In this document: piece after piece, positions 35,264 to 47,369 of the stretch | Position numbering within the stretch: the first letter of the stretch is position 1 | Layout: each line of letters begins with the position of its first letter | Translations under genes and position numbers: made by a program | The notes under the pieces: generated by a model | Database searches by the model: none | The model's input: only the letters and a program-made list of their open reading frames with translations | Told to the model about the DNA's origin: nothing | Source: Agapanthus africanus | Taxonomy: Eukaryota; Streptophyta; Magnoliopsida; Asparagales; Amaryllidaceae | Direction of reading: 5' to 3' | Assembly (NCBI GenBank): GCA_030015575.1 | Contig: CM057339.1 | Location: forward strand, 701,852,761 to 701,916,760 | DNA length: 64,000 bases

Positions 35264-37459
35264 TATAGGGTTACAGGCACTCATACAAGGGTCTATAAGG
35301 CATCAACCATGCCCGAATAAAAATTTAGACGTGCCGAACAACCCAAAGCCAGGATCTTTGCTAGATAATTAAGGTTACACATGCAAGTAAACATCTTTAC
35401 AACAAAGAGTGAGGGATTACAACCTTTGTAGTCCGCTCCTTCGCTTCATAAGCTCTGAGTAGAAGTCCTTTCGCCACGATCCACGATCTCCCGGACTCAA
35501 GAGAGGCTCCACAACTCGAACGATCCATGCTAGCTTGTAGTCTTCCTTTTCTCCGATGATCTACCTCGAAGTTTCTATAACTCAAGCTCTCTCTCTCTCT
35601 CTAATGAGGTGAACACCCGAATCTAATTGGCTAGATTAGATGAGGATGATGAAGTAGTATTTGTACTCTCTTTTATTAACAAATTCTCACTCTTAATCAT
35701 CACAAAATGAAAACCTAGAAGGCTTTCTTAAAGCTCAAAGGAAGAAGAAGAAGGAAAAATCCTTTTGTGATGAATAATGAAAAATATCATAATGATTAAA
35801 AATAAAACCATGGTTGAATATGAAGAGGCTAACTCATGTAGAGACTTAACCTAGGGTAAAGGGTTTGGGTTAGGTTAGAAAATATCAAGCAAAATATCAA
35901 GCAAAATATCTTTGCTAGAAACAAACTAAAAGCTTCTAGAAGCTACAAGAAAAAGCCAACCCAAATTAAACCCTAATCTTATTTAATCTCCACTAAACAT
36001 GTTGCATTAGTAATCATATCATGTTACAATATTATATATCACATATATAATATATATTTGTAACAAAAGAAAATAATATAATTAACATATATCGCATATA
36101 TATCAATGTATTATCCGGTGAGAAAATGAAATAATAAAGAGAGACAATATTAGATAATGTAATGCAATATATCATATATATTATTATACATTAAATTATC
36201 GAATCAACACTTGATCCGACAATCCGGCTATATAGAATATAATCGACTAATATTTCATGTACCGATTTATCGAATCAACACTTGATCCGATGACCCGGCT
36301 CATACCAAAATATCACGAGAATATCTTACGGTATCTCATATCGCATTATCCTCGGTCATGCACATATCACATATATGCCCCTACTCCGTTTTGCCTGAGT
36401 CAAGAAACCTCTGTGTAGGACTTTAAAGAATCGTCAATACGCCGGTAGCAGGTGATGATCATATCAAACACCCACAAGCAGCAAGCGGTCAGCTAAACGT
36501 AACAACCACCTAGGCATTGAGCGATCAGAAGATCAACAAACAAGCCTGTACATTCTCCTGTGAATCCAATCAGTAACACTCCCGTACAGTCCGGTCTCTT
36601 CGTCTGATATGTTGCATATCTAGTCAAGGGGTGGTATACGTCAGACCCCAGTAACCGATAAGTCATGTCGATGTGAGGCTCATAACAAGTCGAGAAACTA
36701 CTGGTAACACTTACCAGTAAATCTCTATATCAGCCCTGGCCAGGGACTTCCGGTTATAGCCAATCGAACACAGCACAACATCAACTCCCTATACCGGGAG
36801 AGACGAATCCCCTCCTATCGCTCATTGCCTCCATGTGATTCGAGAATGCACCCAAAATCCACCGTTTTGCATGCCCTCTTAGATGTGGTAATGTGGAAAT
36901 CAAAGCACAGTGGGAATCACACAAGACTCTATGACGATCTCGGGTCTACAGACTACCCTGTACCAATGTCACAGGAGAACTGCCTTCTGACGTGAGGTAT
37001 ATCACCATCTGGGAGTTCTCGGCGAGTCCGTCTAGTGTATCCAGTCTCCACTGAGCACCCGTACACCATCTCTGATGTCAAAACACCGAAGGATATGGGA
37101 TCATCCATCACCCATCATATGGGTCAAGATGCGTATACGCTAGTCTACTCTGGTGTATCGATGCCCTGTCTCGACACACCCTCGACTAGGAACAGTTATA
37201 GGATGTACTCATCAACTACCCTGGCCCCACTAGTATGATCTCATCATAGTCCCAGTAGTAGAGTACATATCCTAAGGGCTTTATCAACATGTGAGAGTAA
37301 GACAGTAAACATATATAAGTCAACATGTGAAGATAAAGTGAAACCAAATAGCATACTATCATGACGAGCAAGAAAGTCCTCTTTATATATATCCAAGCAT
37401 CCATTATAATATACATCATATGTACAACAATGGCCTCTAGGGTATATACATAACTAACA
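35264..37459 (-). repeat. copia-D 5' LTR
   Basis: 2,196 bp, the partner of 4,494-6,684. It is followed by the GCATT duplication. Confidence 0.93.
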
Positions 37460-37641
37460 GCATTGTCGAGTGATAATTGGTATCGGTTGAGTGTGACAAG
37501 TATGTCAGTGAAAATGATTATAAGCGAATGTAATATAAGTGAAAGCGTGATTGAACAGTGAAAGTGATACGTACTTATATACAACCAATCAGATACGTGA
37601 TTATATACTTTAGCCTGGGATAAGGGGTAGTTAGGTAATGA

Positions 37642-37779
37642 ATGCATATCGTGGCACAATAGTCCATTTAAAAATCACCTAATATGAATCTCGTGGCACG
37701 AGAGTCCATTTAAAAATCACCTAACATGAATCTCGTGGCACGAGAGTCCATTTAAAAATCACCTAACATGAATCACGTG
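37642..37779. repeat. 42-bp tandem repeat, three full units and a fourth start
   Basis: Units at 37,642-37,683, 37,684-37,725 and 37,726-37,767, then 12 bases of a fourth. Units 2 and 3 are identical. Each full later unit holds the palindrome CTCGTGGCACGAG and an A/T run before ATCACCTAA. Unit 1 is diverged and lacks the second half of the palindrome. Confidence 0.95.
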
Positions 37780-38030
37780 TGTCGTTGTCCTGACGGGGCA
37801 TTGTGCTCAACGTGCCATTAGTCCGTGGCGTTTGTCGGACTACTCTCATATACACGCATACTTCCATTATTGAACTACAAACAAACACGTTAGAATAGAT
37901 ATTCCAGACTCAAGGTACCCTACCATGACACATATGTGATATTGCCCACATGTTCGTATTGCTTTATGTCTTCAGATTATTTTGTTATAATTCTAGTTCA
38001 TACTTATTGTTCTGCAATATACTATGTATC

Positions 38031-38070
38031 ATTATATTATATTATATTATATTATATTATATTATATTAT
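38031..38070. repeat. (ATTAT)8 microsatellite
   Basis: Eight pentanucleotide units in succession. Confidence 0.95.
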
Positions 38071-38428
38071 TATGTCGCCCTAACGACCTGAGTATGCATT
38101 CTCAGAGTGAGAAGTGGACTTAGCCCAGACCAGGACTTACCCTACTTTAAGGATATTGCAGAGATCTAGACCAGCAACGTCAGTACTATCATTTCTTTTG
38201 TCACTATCTGGTTAGTTGTATCCTTGATGTTACAGATTTGTATCCATTACACTCTAATTCATTTAAATGTGATAGATTTAGTGATTATGATTCTCATTAC
38301 TTATGCTATGTTGACTGCTTACCATGAACTGTTAAAAGCCGAAGTGTGACTACAACGGGATTATTCGTTGACCGTAGGAGTATAGCTAGCCTAATCACCC
38401 TCGTATTCTGTATTTTGGGAAAAAGGGA

Positions 38429-39214
38429 ATGACAGAAGATGAATTTCAGTTTGAAGAAGACGAAGCCATCGAAGAAGATAAATCCGTATTCGCGCCGATC
38501 GATGACATGGATGGGCTTATAAATGCCGCGGGACTTCCTGATGATACGGAAAGTATTTGACCCTCATTATTGGAGAAGTATAAGGCTAACTCAAGAATCT
38601 CGCTATATCTAAATTGCAAAGGGTTTTCAAAACTATTCTTTTTCGTACGTCTCTTTCAGATCAAGTGTAAGAACAGATGGAGTAACCGGTCTTTCAATGA
38701 TCTCATAGCATTGCTGAAAGAAGCTTTTACCGATAGAAATGAAGTGCCACCGAACCAGTACAACTCGCAAAAGATAATCACAACTATCGGCCTAAAGTGT
38801 GACAAGATCCATGCATGCGAGAATGACCGTGTTCTGTTCCGGAATGAACATGACACACTCAGAAACTGCCCTGTGTACGGGACCAATCGATTCAATCCTA
38901 AGAAAGGCTTTTATGCTAGTGATGTTCCCGTGAAGATTCTTCATTATTTTCCACTAATGTCAAGACTGTAACGGTTATTTATGTATGAGAAGACGACGTT
39001 CAAAATACAGCGGCACCATAAAGCGTCTTGTGAAGAGGAAAAAATGAGTCATTCTAGAGATTCAATATCATGAAAAGTTTTAGATGAAAAACATCCTACG
39101 TTCAGCACAGACCCTCGTAACGTGAGGCTGGAAATTGCGAGCGACGATTTCATTCCATTTGGGATGGTTCGCGGTGGGTGTATTCACTGTACTTAGCCCG
39201 TTGTGGTGACTATA
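38429..39214 (+). pseudogene. CACTA (En/Spm) TNP2-type transposase, N-terminal part
   Basis: A single plus-strand frame runs from ATG 38,429 to 39,214 with no frameshift and four stops (38,561, 38,969, 39,071, 39,194). Between the stops it matches the conserved N-terminal region of plant TNP2 transposases: LYLNCKGFSKLFFFVRLF, IKCKNRWSNRSFNDLIALLK, IHACENDRVLF, then a NCPVYG block with one Cys of the usual CPVCG lost. It continues with KILHYFP before the second stop, TDPRNVRLEIASDDFIPFG, and finally PVVV. An acidic stretch precedes the domain, as in relatives. The C-terminal two thirds are missing because copia-B inserted at 39,215. TNP2 catalyses excision and reintegration of CACTA DNA transposons; this copy cannot. 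Confidence 0.9.
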
Positions 39215-41393
39215 TGTTGGTTGTATGTATGCCCTAGAGGACATTATTGTACATAATTGTATATTATAGTGGATGCTTGGACATATATAGAGAGGAATTT
39301 CTTGCTCGACATGATAGTATGCTATCTGGTTGCTCTTTATATTAATATATAGACTTGTAATGTGATACTGTCTTGCAATCACATGTTGGTAAAGACCTTA
39401 GGATGTACTTGACTACCAGGATTATGATGAGATCATACTAGTGGGGTTATGGTAGTCCACGAGTTCATCCTTTAATAGTTCCTAGTCGAGGGTGTATTGA
39501 GACAGGGCATCGATATTCCAGAGTAGACTAGCGTATACCCTTCTTGACCTATATGATGGGCAATGGATGATCCCATATCCATTGGTGTTTGATATCGGAG
39601 ATGGTATACGGGTGCTTAGTGGAGACTAGGAACACTAAACAGGGCTCGCCGAGAACTCATAGATGGTATTATACCTGACGTCAGATAGCAGTTCTCTGGT
39701 GACACTGGTACAGGTTAGTCTGTTGACCGAGATCGTCATAGAGTCTTGTGTGATTCCCACTGTGCTATGATTTCCACCTTACCACGTTCAAGAGAGCGTG
39801 CAAAACGGTGGTTTTTGAGTACAGTCCCGAGTCACATGGAGGCAATGAGCGATAGGAGGGGATTCATCCCTCCCGGTATTGGGGTTGATATTGCGCTCTG
39901 CTCGATTGGCTATAACAGGAAGTCCCTGGCTACGGCTGATACTGAGATTTACTGGTAAGTGTTATCAGTAGTTTCTCGACCAGTTATAAGCCTCACATCG
40001 GCATGACTTATCAAGTTATTGGGGTCTGACGTTTACCACCCCTAGACTAAATATGCGACATATCAGATGAAGAGACCGGGCTATACGGTAGTGTTACTGA
40101 CAGGCTTTGCGGGAGTTTAGACAAGCTTCCTTGTTGATCTTCTGATCTTTCAATATCCGGGTAGCCGTTACGTCCAGCTAGTACCGCTGACGGTTTGTAG
40201 GTGACTGATATGATCATCATCTACTGCCGGCGTATTGACGAGTCTTTGGAGTCCTACACAGAAGATTCCTGGCTTAGGAGAAACAAAGTAGGAGCACATA
40301 TGTGATATGTGCGGGACCGAGATTAATTCGTGTATGTGATACCATATTCTATTCTCATGATATATGATATCGGTCGGTTATATGTGATATAACCGGGTTA
40401 TCGAATCAAGTGTTGATTCGATAAGTTGATACAAATGATATTAGTCGGTTATATGTGATATAGCCGGATTATTAAATCAAGTGTTGATTTAGTAATTTAA
40501 TGTATAAATATATATTTGATATATTAACATGTTAACTAATATTAACTCACTTAAGCATTTCTTTTTCTCACTTGCGCACATTTAATATATATATGATATA
40601 TATTATTGTGTCATGCTTGTTACTACATGCTATATGGGGTGTATGAGACTCACACCATGACATGGATAATTGAGGGTGTTTATTTATTTAAGGTAAATCA
40701 AAATTAGTTAGAAATTAGCATATGGTTGAAGCTTTTGGAAGCTTGTGGAACCATTGACTTAGTAAACTAAATTTTTTTTACTTAAGATATTTATTAACCC
40801 AACCATTATCTTTAGTCATGGTTAAGTCTCTACAAAAGTTAGTATGAGATATTATCTCACACATGGTTACTATTCTCACTCATAACATTCTCCACTTTAT
40901 CTTTTTCTTCATTTTTCCAAGAGCTCTCTAGGTTTTTAGGAGGTGAAGAAAATTAGTGAGAAAAATAATTCTAAAGTGAGCAAAAAAATCCTACTTTATC
41001 AACCTACACTAGATTAGCCATTTAGTTTAGGTTGTTTGCTTCACTAATTCCCAATTGGTGAAGAGGTAGCTTGAGTAGGAGATTTCTCGACGTAGATTAT
41101 ATTCGGCCTCGAAGACTTCAAGCAAGCTTGTTCATTTTGTCTAGTGGAGCCTAGCGAGAGTCCGGGAGACCACTACTTGGAGCGAAGGGACTACTGCACG
41201 AAACTTTTGAAGTGAAGGACTGGTCTACAAAGGTTGTATTCCTTATTCACTTAGTGTAATGTTTGATTACATGCTAGCTTACCATAATTCCTCTAGTTAG
41301 ATCCTTGGTTTGGGTTACTTAGCATATTAAAAATTTTAAATTGGCATAGTTGATGCCTTCCGAAACCCAGTAGTCATGCTAGTTAACCCTACA
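39215..41393 (+). repeat. copia-B 5' LTR
   Basis: 2,179 bp, TGTTGGTTGTATG...CCCTACA. It has the shared TATATAGAG stretch near its start and TACAAAGGTTGTA near its end (about 41,227-41,239). Confidence 0.93.
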
Positions 41394-41394
41394 G

Positions 41395-41626
41395 TGGTAT
41401 CAGAGCTACTGGGCATTGGATGTCGACCTATGGGGGGTTCTCACCGTGTGACAGTGTGGCGAAGCATAGGCTCTTACCCCCAGGGTGTCCCGAGACCGGA
41501 AGGTGTTCCGGCGGGTTGTAGTCCTCACGAGGGGCATGCGTAAAAAGTAGCTGCTGAGGGACTCGTTGGTACCACGGCGACCCTATTGGATGGGGTGGAT
41601 GCCCGACCTACAGTGGTATCAGAGCC
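41395..41626 (+). other. Doubled primer binding site with 219-bp insert
   Basis: TGGTATCAGAGC occurs at 41,395 directly after the LTR and again at 41,614. The direct repeat CCTACAGTGGTATCAGAGC is 19 bp, so the second site also appears to follow an LTR-like CCTACA end. The 219-bp period is GC-rich and unrelated to the leaders of copies A, D, E and F. The sequence after the second site (CAAGCTAGAG) is the normal family leader. Confidence 0.88.
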
Positions 41627-44404
41627 AAGCTAGAGAATTAGATGATATTAGTAGAATTACGAAACCGAAACAACTCCGAAACCTTGAAACGAAATCCATA
41701 GTTTCTGTCGAATTTTAAAAGTCCTCTAAAATTTTTTTAAGCAAGTGTAGAATGTTACATGTGATGTAACATGAACACCAGAGTAAAACGAACCACTTTC
41801 ACCGGGTTTGACCCGGCGAAACCTCTCTATAAACTGGCCCTATCGGTTTTTCAATCAAGTTATGGCCTCGTTTCACTTTGGTGTTCCAGGCTCTGGGTTT
41901 TGGTGTTTCAGGTATTGTTTGTTTTTACTAAAATTGCATGTGATGTTATCTTGCTGTAAAGGCTATTCGGAGTGTTTCATAGCCGTAATTTTAACATTGT
42001 TTCTGGTAACTTGACGGCGTTAAAAAGTTCGAACGAATATCAATAACCCAATTTTCCCCCTCTATGGAAATTTTCCAAAAGTTGGAATTTTTGGGTTTAA
42101 AAATCTTTAGAAAATCATGTAGGTAATTCTATGGACCCTCTAGAAGAACGATACCCAAACTCGACTCTTTGACCGCGGAACCGCGGCCAAACCCTAAGGT
42201 TTGTGGCGGTTCCACGGTGCTATAAGTGAAGCATGGGTCGGCCCTTCTACGGTTAGTCCATAAATACTGTGGCATGTTCTGGGTATTTTTAAACCGTGCT
42301 CATGTGTTGAGCTCTCTAGGAAATTTTAGGTGTTTGTTGATTCGATCAAAATATTTAACATCGTCTAGCTATCTATAAATGTGATATAATACTTGGAATC
42401 TACAGTAATTATTTTTATGAAAATTGATTGGTTGCTTGTAAATTTAATATTTCGGTCTCGGAAGGAATCGGGAATCTTGTTGAATTACCCGATTTCTTTT
42501 GAAAAGGTGTTTTTATAAGTGAGAACCAAATGTAAGATTTACAATATTAGGCATGAAATCCAAAATATGAGATATTCCGGGTTTATGATATCTAAGGGAT
42601 ATGTCGATTCTAAATGTTGTAATTTGATATTTTCTTTTCTGCGACCGTAAGTGTAATATGTTGTATATCACCGGTTTCGTTACTATATGTCAACGGCAAT
42701 TAGGATACGCATATTTACTTATGTTGATGACATGTGATGTTATGTGTTGCTGGGATATATTATATTGGATCGTCGTGTTTGAATAGCTGGGGTTTTTGCG
42801 TGAGATGAGAGTTTTTCATTTTCATTCATGTAAAAAACTTATATGTAATATTCTTTTATTAGGAAACTTCCGGGTTGAGGATGATGTCACCATTGTTGTA
42901 TATTATTTACTTTTCCGCATAAGGATAGACCTAAAGCGGGGAGCACAAGTAACCAGGTTCTAGAGTCCAGTGGGAGACCATCTCGAGGAGTCGAGACCGG
43001 GTCTCCTAAGTCTAGAATTGGTAGGGTTTCTTGCCGCTCTCATAGGGGTCTAGGGATGTGGGTTTGGCTATTCATCACGACCATGCAAACCGTGTTTTTT
43101 ACTGGCTAAATTTAAAACACGGACCTCCTAGTATATCTAATATTTCATATGTTGACTTCTGCTGCTGATATTCTGTGATGTGATCACTTTATATGATGAG
43201 ACAAATACTTTATTATTATGTATATGATATATAATAAATGTTGCCTATGTTTTGCACCCGCACTAGTCCCGTCCCGCTATGCCGTTAGTTAAGTAATCTA
43301 ACGGTGCATAACGGGACACTGTGGCGAATGCGAATAGCATAAGCGTACGTTGTATTTTTATTTCTTCTGTGATGCTTAGGAAGCATAAATGATGGGACTT
43401 CATTAATGAGATTAATGAAAAGAAAGAAATCTAAAGATGTTGTAGAATCAATTTTTCACAAAGGTAGCTCTAGTTCTTTCTTTGCATAGCGGTATTCCTT
43501 GACGAATATCCAGCACCTCATTCGATGAGTAAAGAACCGAGATCCCTTCACCGGGAATGACCTCTTTAGCAAAAGCTAGCAGATGCTACACCCACTCGGT
43601 TTATTTTGAAAACTACTCAATTTTAAAAGTGGAGCTTAAACCACTCCTTTTCAAATCACTCGATTCTGCAACGATATCAAGTTCATTACGCAAAAGGTTT
43701 TCTTAAAAACCTGTCTTAGCCATCCGTCATTTCAAATAAGTGTTACTTAGTATTCATGCTATGTTTATTGACCATAGCCAAGGCGTAGTGTGCGGTAGCT
43801 AATTAGTGCCTATCTGCAGCATATGATGTGATTGAGTTAAAGTAGTCGTACTACTTTGTTGACCTTAGCCAATGATAGTACGGGTGGGTTTGATTCAATC
43901 ATGAAATGACGGGTTGAACATGACTGGCACTTATGATTTGTTGACCATAGCCAAAGTCATGAGTTGTTAGGGGCAAAATATTATTGGGAATTTTAAGTGT
44001 TGAAATTTGCAATAAGATTGCATACATTCTATGAGATAGTTGGATCCCGATACCCACTGCAAGTAAGAGTTACTCTTGGGAGAGTTTTACACATCACAAT
44101 TAGCCGATCAAGTAGGTGTCTAGAAAGGTGTTAACGGGGTTATGCATCTGCGAAAATGAAGTTTATTTTAATTATGTTCATGCGAAAGCACGGGGAACCT
44201 CCCCTAAAGTACACACTGGCCTGGCCGAAAGATTGGCAAACTTGTAAGGTGTAATTAATCCCGGCTAGTCTTACCTTTTAGGGTTTGAAGGAAGATTTGA
44301 TAAAACCAGTTGGAGCCATCCTGATTAGATAAGATAATAACCAATCTAATCTTGCAATAGCATACGCTAAGTGTTTTTTTCCTCTCTCTCTCCAGGTAGC
44401 GACC
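41627..44404 (+). other. copia-B leader (non-coding, no gag)
   Basis: Family leader with differences. The GC-rich hairpin is at 42,171-42,220 (apical stem AAACC/GGTTT), further from the binding site than in A or E. Only one copy of the ~95-nt block is present (about 43,480-43,600). The three short motifs have the core GACCATAGCC or GACCTTAGCC (near 43,766, 43,856 and 43,947). A pyrimidine tract ending in CAG precedes the start codon. Confidence 0.8.
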
Positions 44405-45967
44405 ATGTCAGGCCTTAATCATGATAATAATATGGATGTATTGACTGAACCCGCTTGTTCTACTGGTATGGGAAACGTTGGTTCCGCTCTATTTTATAAT
44501 TGTTATAAGTCCGAGCAGGAAATAGGGGAATGCCAAGATTCCCGTGCCACCCAAACGAAGAATGAGCATTTTGATGCATCTTCTTCGGGTGTGTTAGTTA
44601 TCGAGAACTATCTCTCAGTACACTCTACGTCCTAGGTATTAGATACCGGATCGGGATCCCATATATGTAATATGGTACATGGGCTAAAGAAAGGTAGAAA
44701 ACTGGAAATAGGTGATCATTCTGTAAGAGTTGGGAATGGTTCAAATGTTGTAGCTAAAGCTATTGGCGAATATCACCTTGTATTACCAAATGGTAATATA
44801 TTGATTCTGAACGAATGTTATTACATACCGAACCTGATATGCAATATTATATCAGTTTCTTTATTAAGTAAAGAAGGATATAATTTTGTATTGCAGGATA
44901 ATATTATGAATATTTTTCTGAATCAAAATTTGATTAGATCAGGCTCGTTAAGTATGGCATATACATTCTAAATCAAACCACAGTTCTTAACGTACAGAAC
45001 ACACACAAGAGGAAGAGTTCAGAAATGAGCGAATTCTTCTTGTGGTATTGTAGACTAGGTCATATCAATGCGAAACGACTAGCTATGTTACATAAGGATA
45101 GATATTTGAATCCGTTCGAATTTTCATCTTCTGAAACTTGTCAGTCGTGTCTCAAAGGCAAGATGACCAAAACTCCATTTACTGGACACGGAGAAAGAGT
45201 TACGGAACTCTTGGGACTGATATATAGTGATGTATGCGGTCCTATATCTACACATGCCAGGAATGGTTCCTCGTACTTCATTACATTCACTGACGATCTC
45301 TTAAGATATAGACATGTGTTCCTGTTGAAACACAAGTCTGAAGTTTTTGAGAAATTCAAAGAATATAAGCATGAAGTCGAGAACCAGACGGGTAAAAGTA
45401 TTAAAATCCTACGATCTGATCGGGGATGAGAATACTTGAGCATGGAATTCCGTGACTATCTAAAAGAGAATGGGATTCTCTCTCAGCTTACTCCTCCGTA
45501 TACACCACAGCACAACGGTGTATAAGAGCGGAGGAATCACACCTTATTAGATATGGTGCACTTTATGATGAGCACCGCCGGGTTACCTATTTCCTTTTGG
45601 AGTTATGCGCTAAAGATAGCAGCATACCTATTGAATAGAGTTTCAACCAAATCAGTGCCTACCACTCCATATAAGATATGGAATGGGAAGAGACCATCTC
45701 TTAAGCGAGTTAAAATATGTAGTTGTCCGGCCTATGTCAAAAGGCAAATTCCGGACAAACTCGAGGCACTATCGGTTCTTTTCAAGTTTGTGAGATATCT
45801 AAACAATTCGTATGGATATCAATTCTACCTCAGTGAAGAACAAAAGGTGTTTGTTGCTCAACATACCATCTTTTCAAAAAAGGAATTTCTTGTAAAAGAA
45901 ATTAGTGGCAAAGAGGTAGAGCTGGAAGAAGTTCCAACCGCACAAATTACAACAGAAGATTTGGTAG
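44405..45967 (+). pseudogene. copia-B pol: protease and integrase, truncated
   Basis: From the ATG at 44,405 the sequence follows the family pol: N-terminal segment, protease (stop TAG at 44,633 in place of the Trp before VLDTGSGSHIC), integrase zinc finger (LWYCRLGHINAKRL) and core (YSDVCGP, RSDRG). A TGA at 45,427 replaces Gly after RSDRG, and a frameshift occurs near 44,955. It ends in the linker after integrase (LEEVPTAQITTEDLV), where the LTR of copia-C begins. It is not functional. Confidence 0.9.
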
Positions 45968-47369
45968 TGTTGGCTATAGTGCCCTCAAGTCAATTATTGG
46001 ATCGCAGGCACGTGATTGCAATGATTGAGGGAGGACCTATGCTGGTAGAACAGTCTTACTCGAGATGATAGTAGGCTAACTGGTTTGTTTTTATCATCGT
46101 GTACATGATTCAGGTGACATTACAGATCACTATTACATGTTGATAGAGCCCATAGGATTCTTGATTGACTACCAGCAGTATGATGGCGATCATATATATG
46201 AGAGTTGGGTGGTCTATAAGCACATCCTTAAAGTGTCCCTAGTCGTGGAAGTTTCGAGACTGGGTATCGATACTCCGAGAGTAGACTAGTGTATACGGAT
46301 CGAGACCCCGACGAGTGGCGGTGGCCGGTCTCACAAGCCATTGGTGTCAGTTGGTTCACCTAAGATGTATACAGGTGCTCATTAGGTTATGAGTACACCG
46401 GACGGACTCGCCGGGAACATACTAGTTGGTATTATACCTATTGTTAGATAGCAGTTCCCAGGTGACATGTGTACAGATTAGTCTATCAACCTGAGATCGT
46501 CATTTGTCTCGTGTGAGTTCCTACTGTGCTTTGATTACTACCCTACCACGGCTCAAAGGAGTCGTGCAAACATGTTTTAGTTGGGTACAGTCCCGAGCCA
46601 CATGGAGGCAGTGAGCGGATCGTCAGGGGATTCGTCTCTTCCAGTATTGAGGGTTGATGTTGCGGTGTGCACGGGTGGCCATCACCAGAAATCCTTGGCC
46701 AAGGTAGAAAAGAATTACTGATCTAGGATCGGAAGTTTCTTAGGTGGTGATAGGTTTCATACCGACACTAAATGTCGCGTTATTAGGGGTCTGACTTTAT
46801 CCACCCTCCTAGACTCTATATGCGATACTCATAGACAAACAGACTGGACTGAACGGATATTGTCACTGTCAGGCTCAGTAGGGTTTCAGGATGAGTTTGC
46901 TCGTCGGTCTCCCTTTCGCTCAATACCTGGGTAGCCGTTACGTATAGCTAGTGCCACTGACGTGCTTGTGGTTAAACACACTGCCAGTATATTGACGAAT
47001 CTTTAGAGTCCCACATAGAGGGTTTTCCTGGTTCGGGCGAAACGTTGTAGATACCGTATGGTTTTATGGTAGGGTTCGATCATATACGTGCACTTATGCA
47101 TGGATCATGATCGGACGGATAATGTGATCATGATCGGACTGATAATACTAGCGGGCTTTGGTTTAAGCCGGATCCTAGTATTATATTGTTAGATTACTTT
47201 TGTCTTGTTGTATTCGTATTCGGTCGGAATACGGATGCGGGTATGTATATACGGATGAGGGGTATTCTTGTAATTCGTTACAAGATTTCTTTAGTTGATG
47301 CCATTTTCTTTTTGGATTAAACATTTAGTTTAAATGTTTATTGTGGTGAAAAGTGTGAGTATGAGTTTT
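45968..47369 (+). repeat. copia-C: diverged copia LTR, truncated
   Basis: Starts TGTTGGCTATAGTGCCC at the break in copia-B pol and follows the family LTR in order (GACGGACTCGCCG, GACTCTTTAGAG-like and GCGAAACG blocks). Similarity is clearly lower than among the other copies. It is cut at 47,369 by gypsy-H before reaching its 3' end. It may be a solo LTR or the 5' LTR of a longer element. The preceding five bases GGTAG are the candidate target duplication. Confidence 0.8.

Larger units (their letters stand above)
4494..37459 (-). mobile_element. copia-D: complete Ty1/copia element, split by nested insertions
   Basis: A minus-strand Ty1/copia element bounded by LTRs at 4,494-6,684 (3') and 35,264-37,459 (5') and flanked by identical 5-bp target duplications GCATT (4,489-4,493 and 37,460-37,464). 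Its interior is split at 7,036/29,653 by the solo LTR copia-G, which in turn contains copia-E and copia-F. Without the insertions the element is about 10.3 kb. Over the first 160 bases its two LTRs differ at roughly 4% of positions by eye, the most of the three left-nest pairs, which fits D being the outermost and oldest layer. The LTR end next to the binding site reads CCCTATA instead of the usual CCCTACA in both LTRs, so this change predates or marks its subfamily. Confidence 0.93.
37465..38428. other. Unassigned DNA between copia-D and the CACTA transposase
   Basis: No gene is recognisable. It holds a 42-bp tandem repeat and an ATTAT microsatellite. It may be the 5' region of the CACTA element, since such elements carry repeats near their ends, but no CACTA terminus is visible. 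Confidence 0.5.
39215..45967 (+). mobile_element. copia-B: 5' part of a Ty1/copia element
   Basis: It begins with a full LTR at 39,215 (preceded by CTATA, the presumed target duplication, whose partner is outside the window). It continues through binding site, leader and pol, and is cut at 45,967 by the LTR of copia-C. RT, RNase H and the 3' LTR would lie past the right-hand insertions, outside the window. Confidence 0.9.

Noticed and set aside
46075-47369. copia-C region as host intergenic DNA
   Set aside because: It follows the block order of the family LTR from its TGTTGG start, so it is a diverged LTR.
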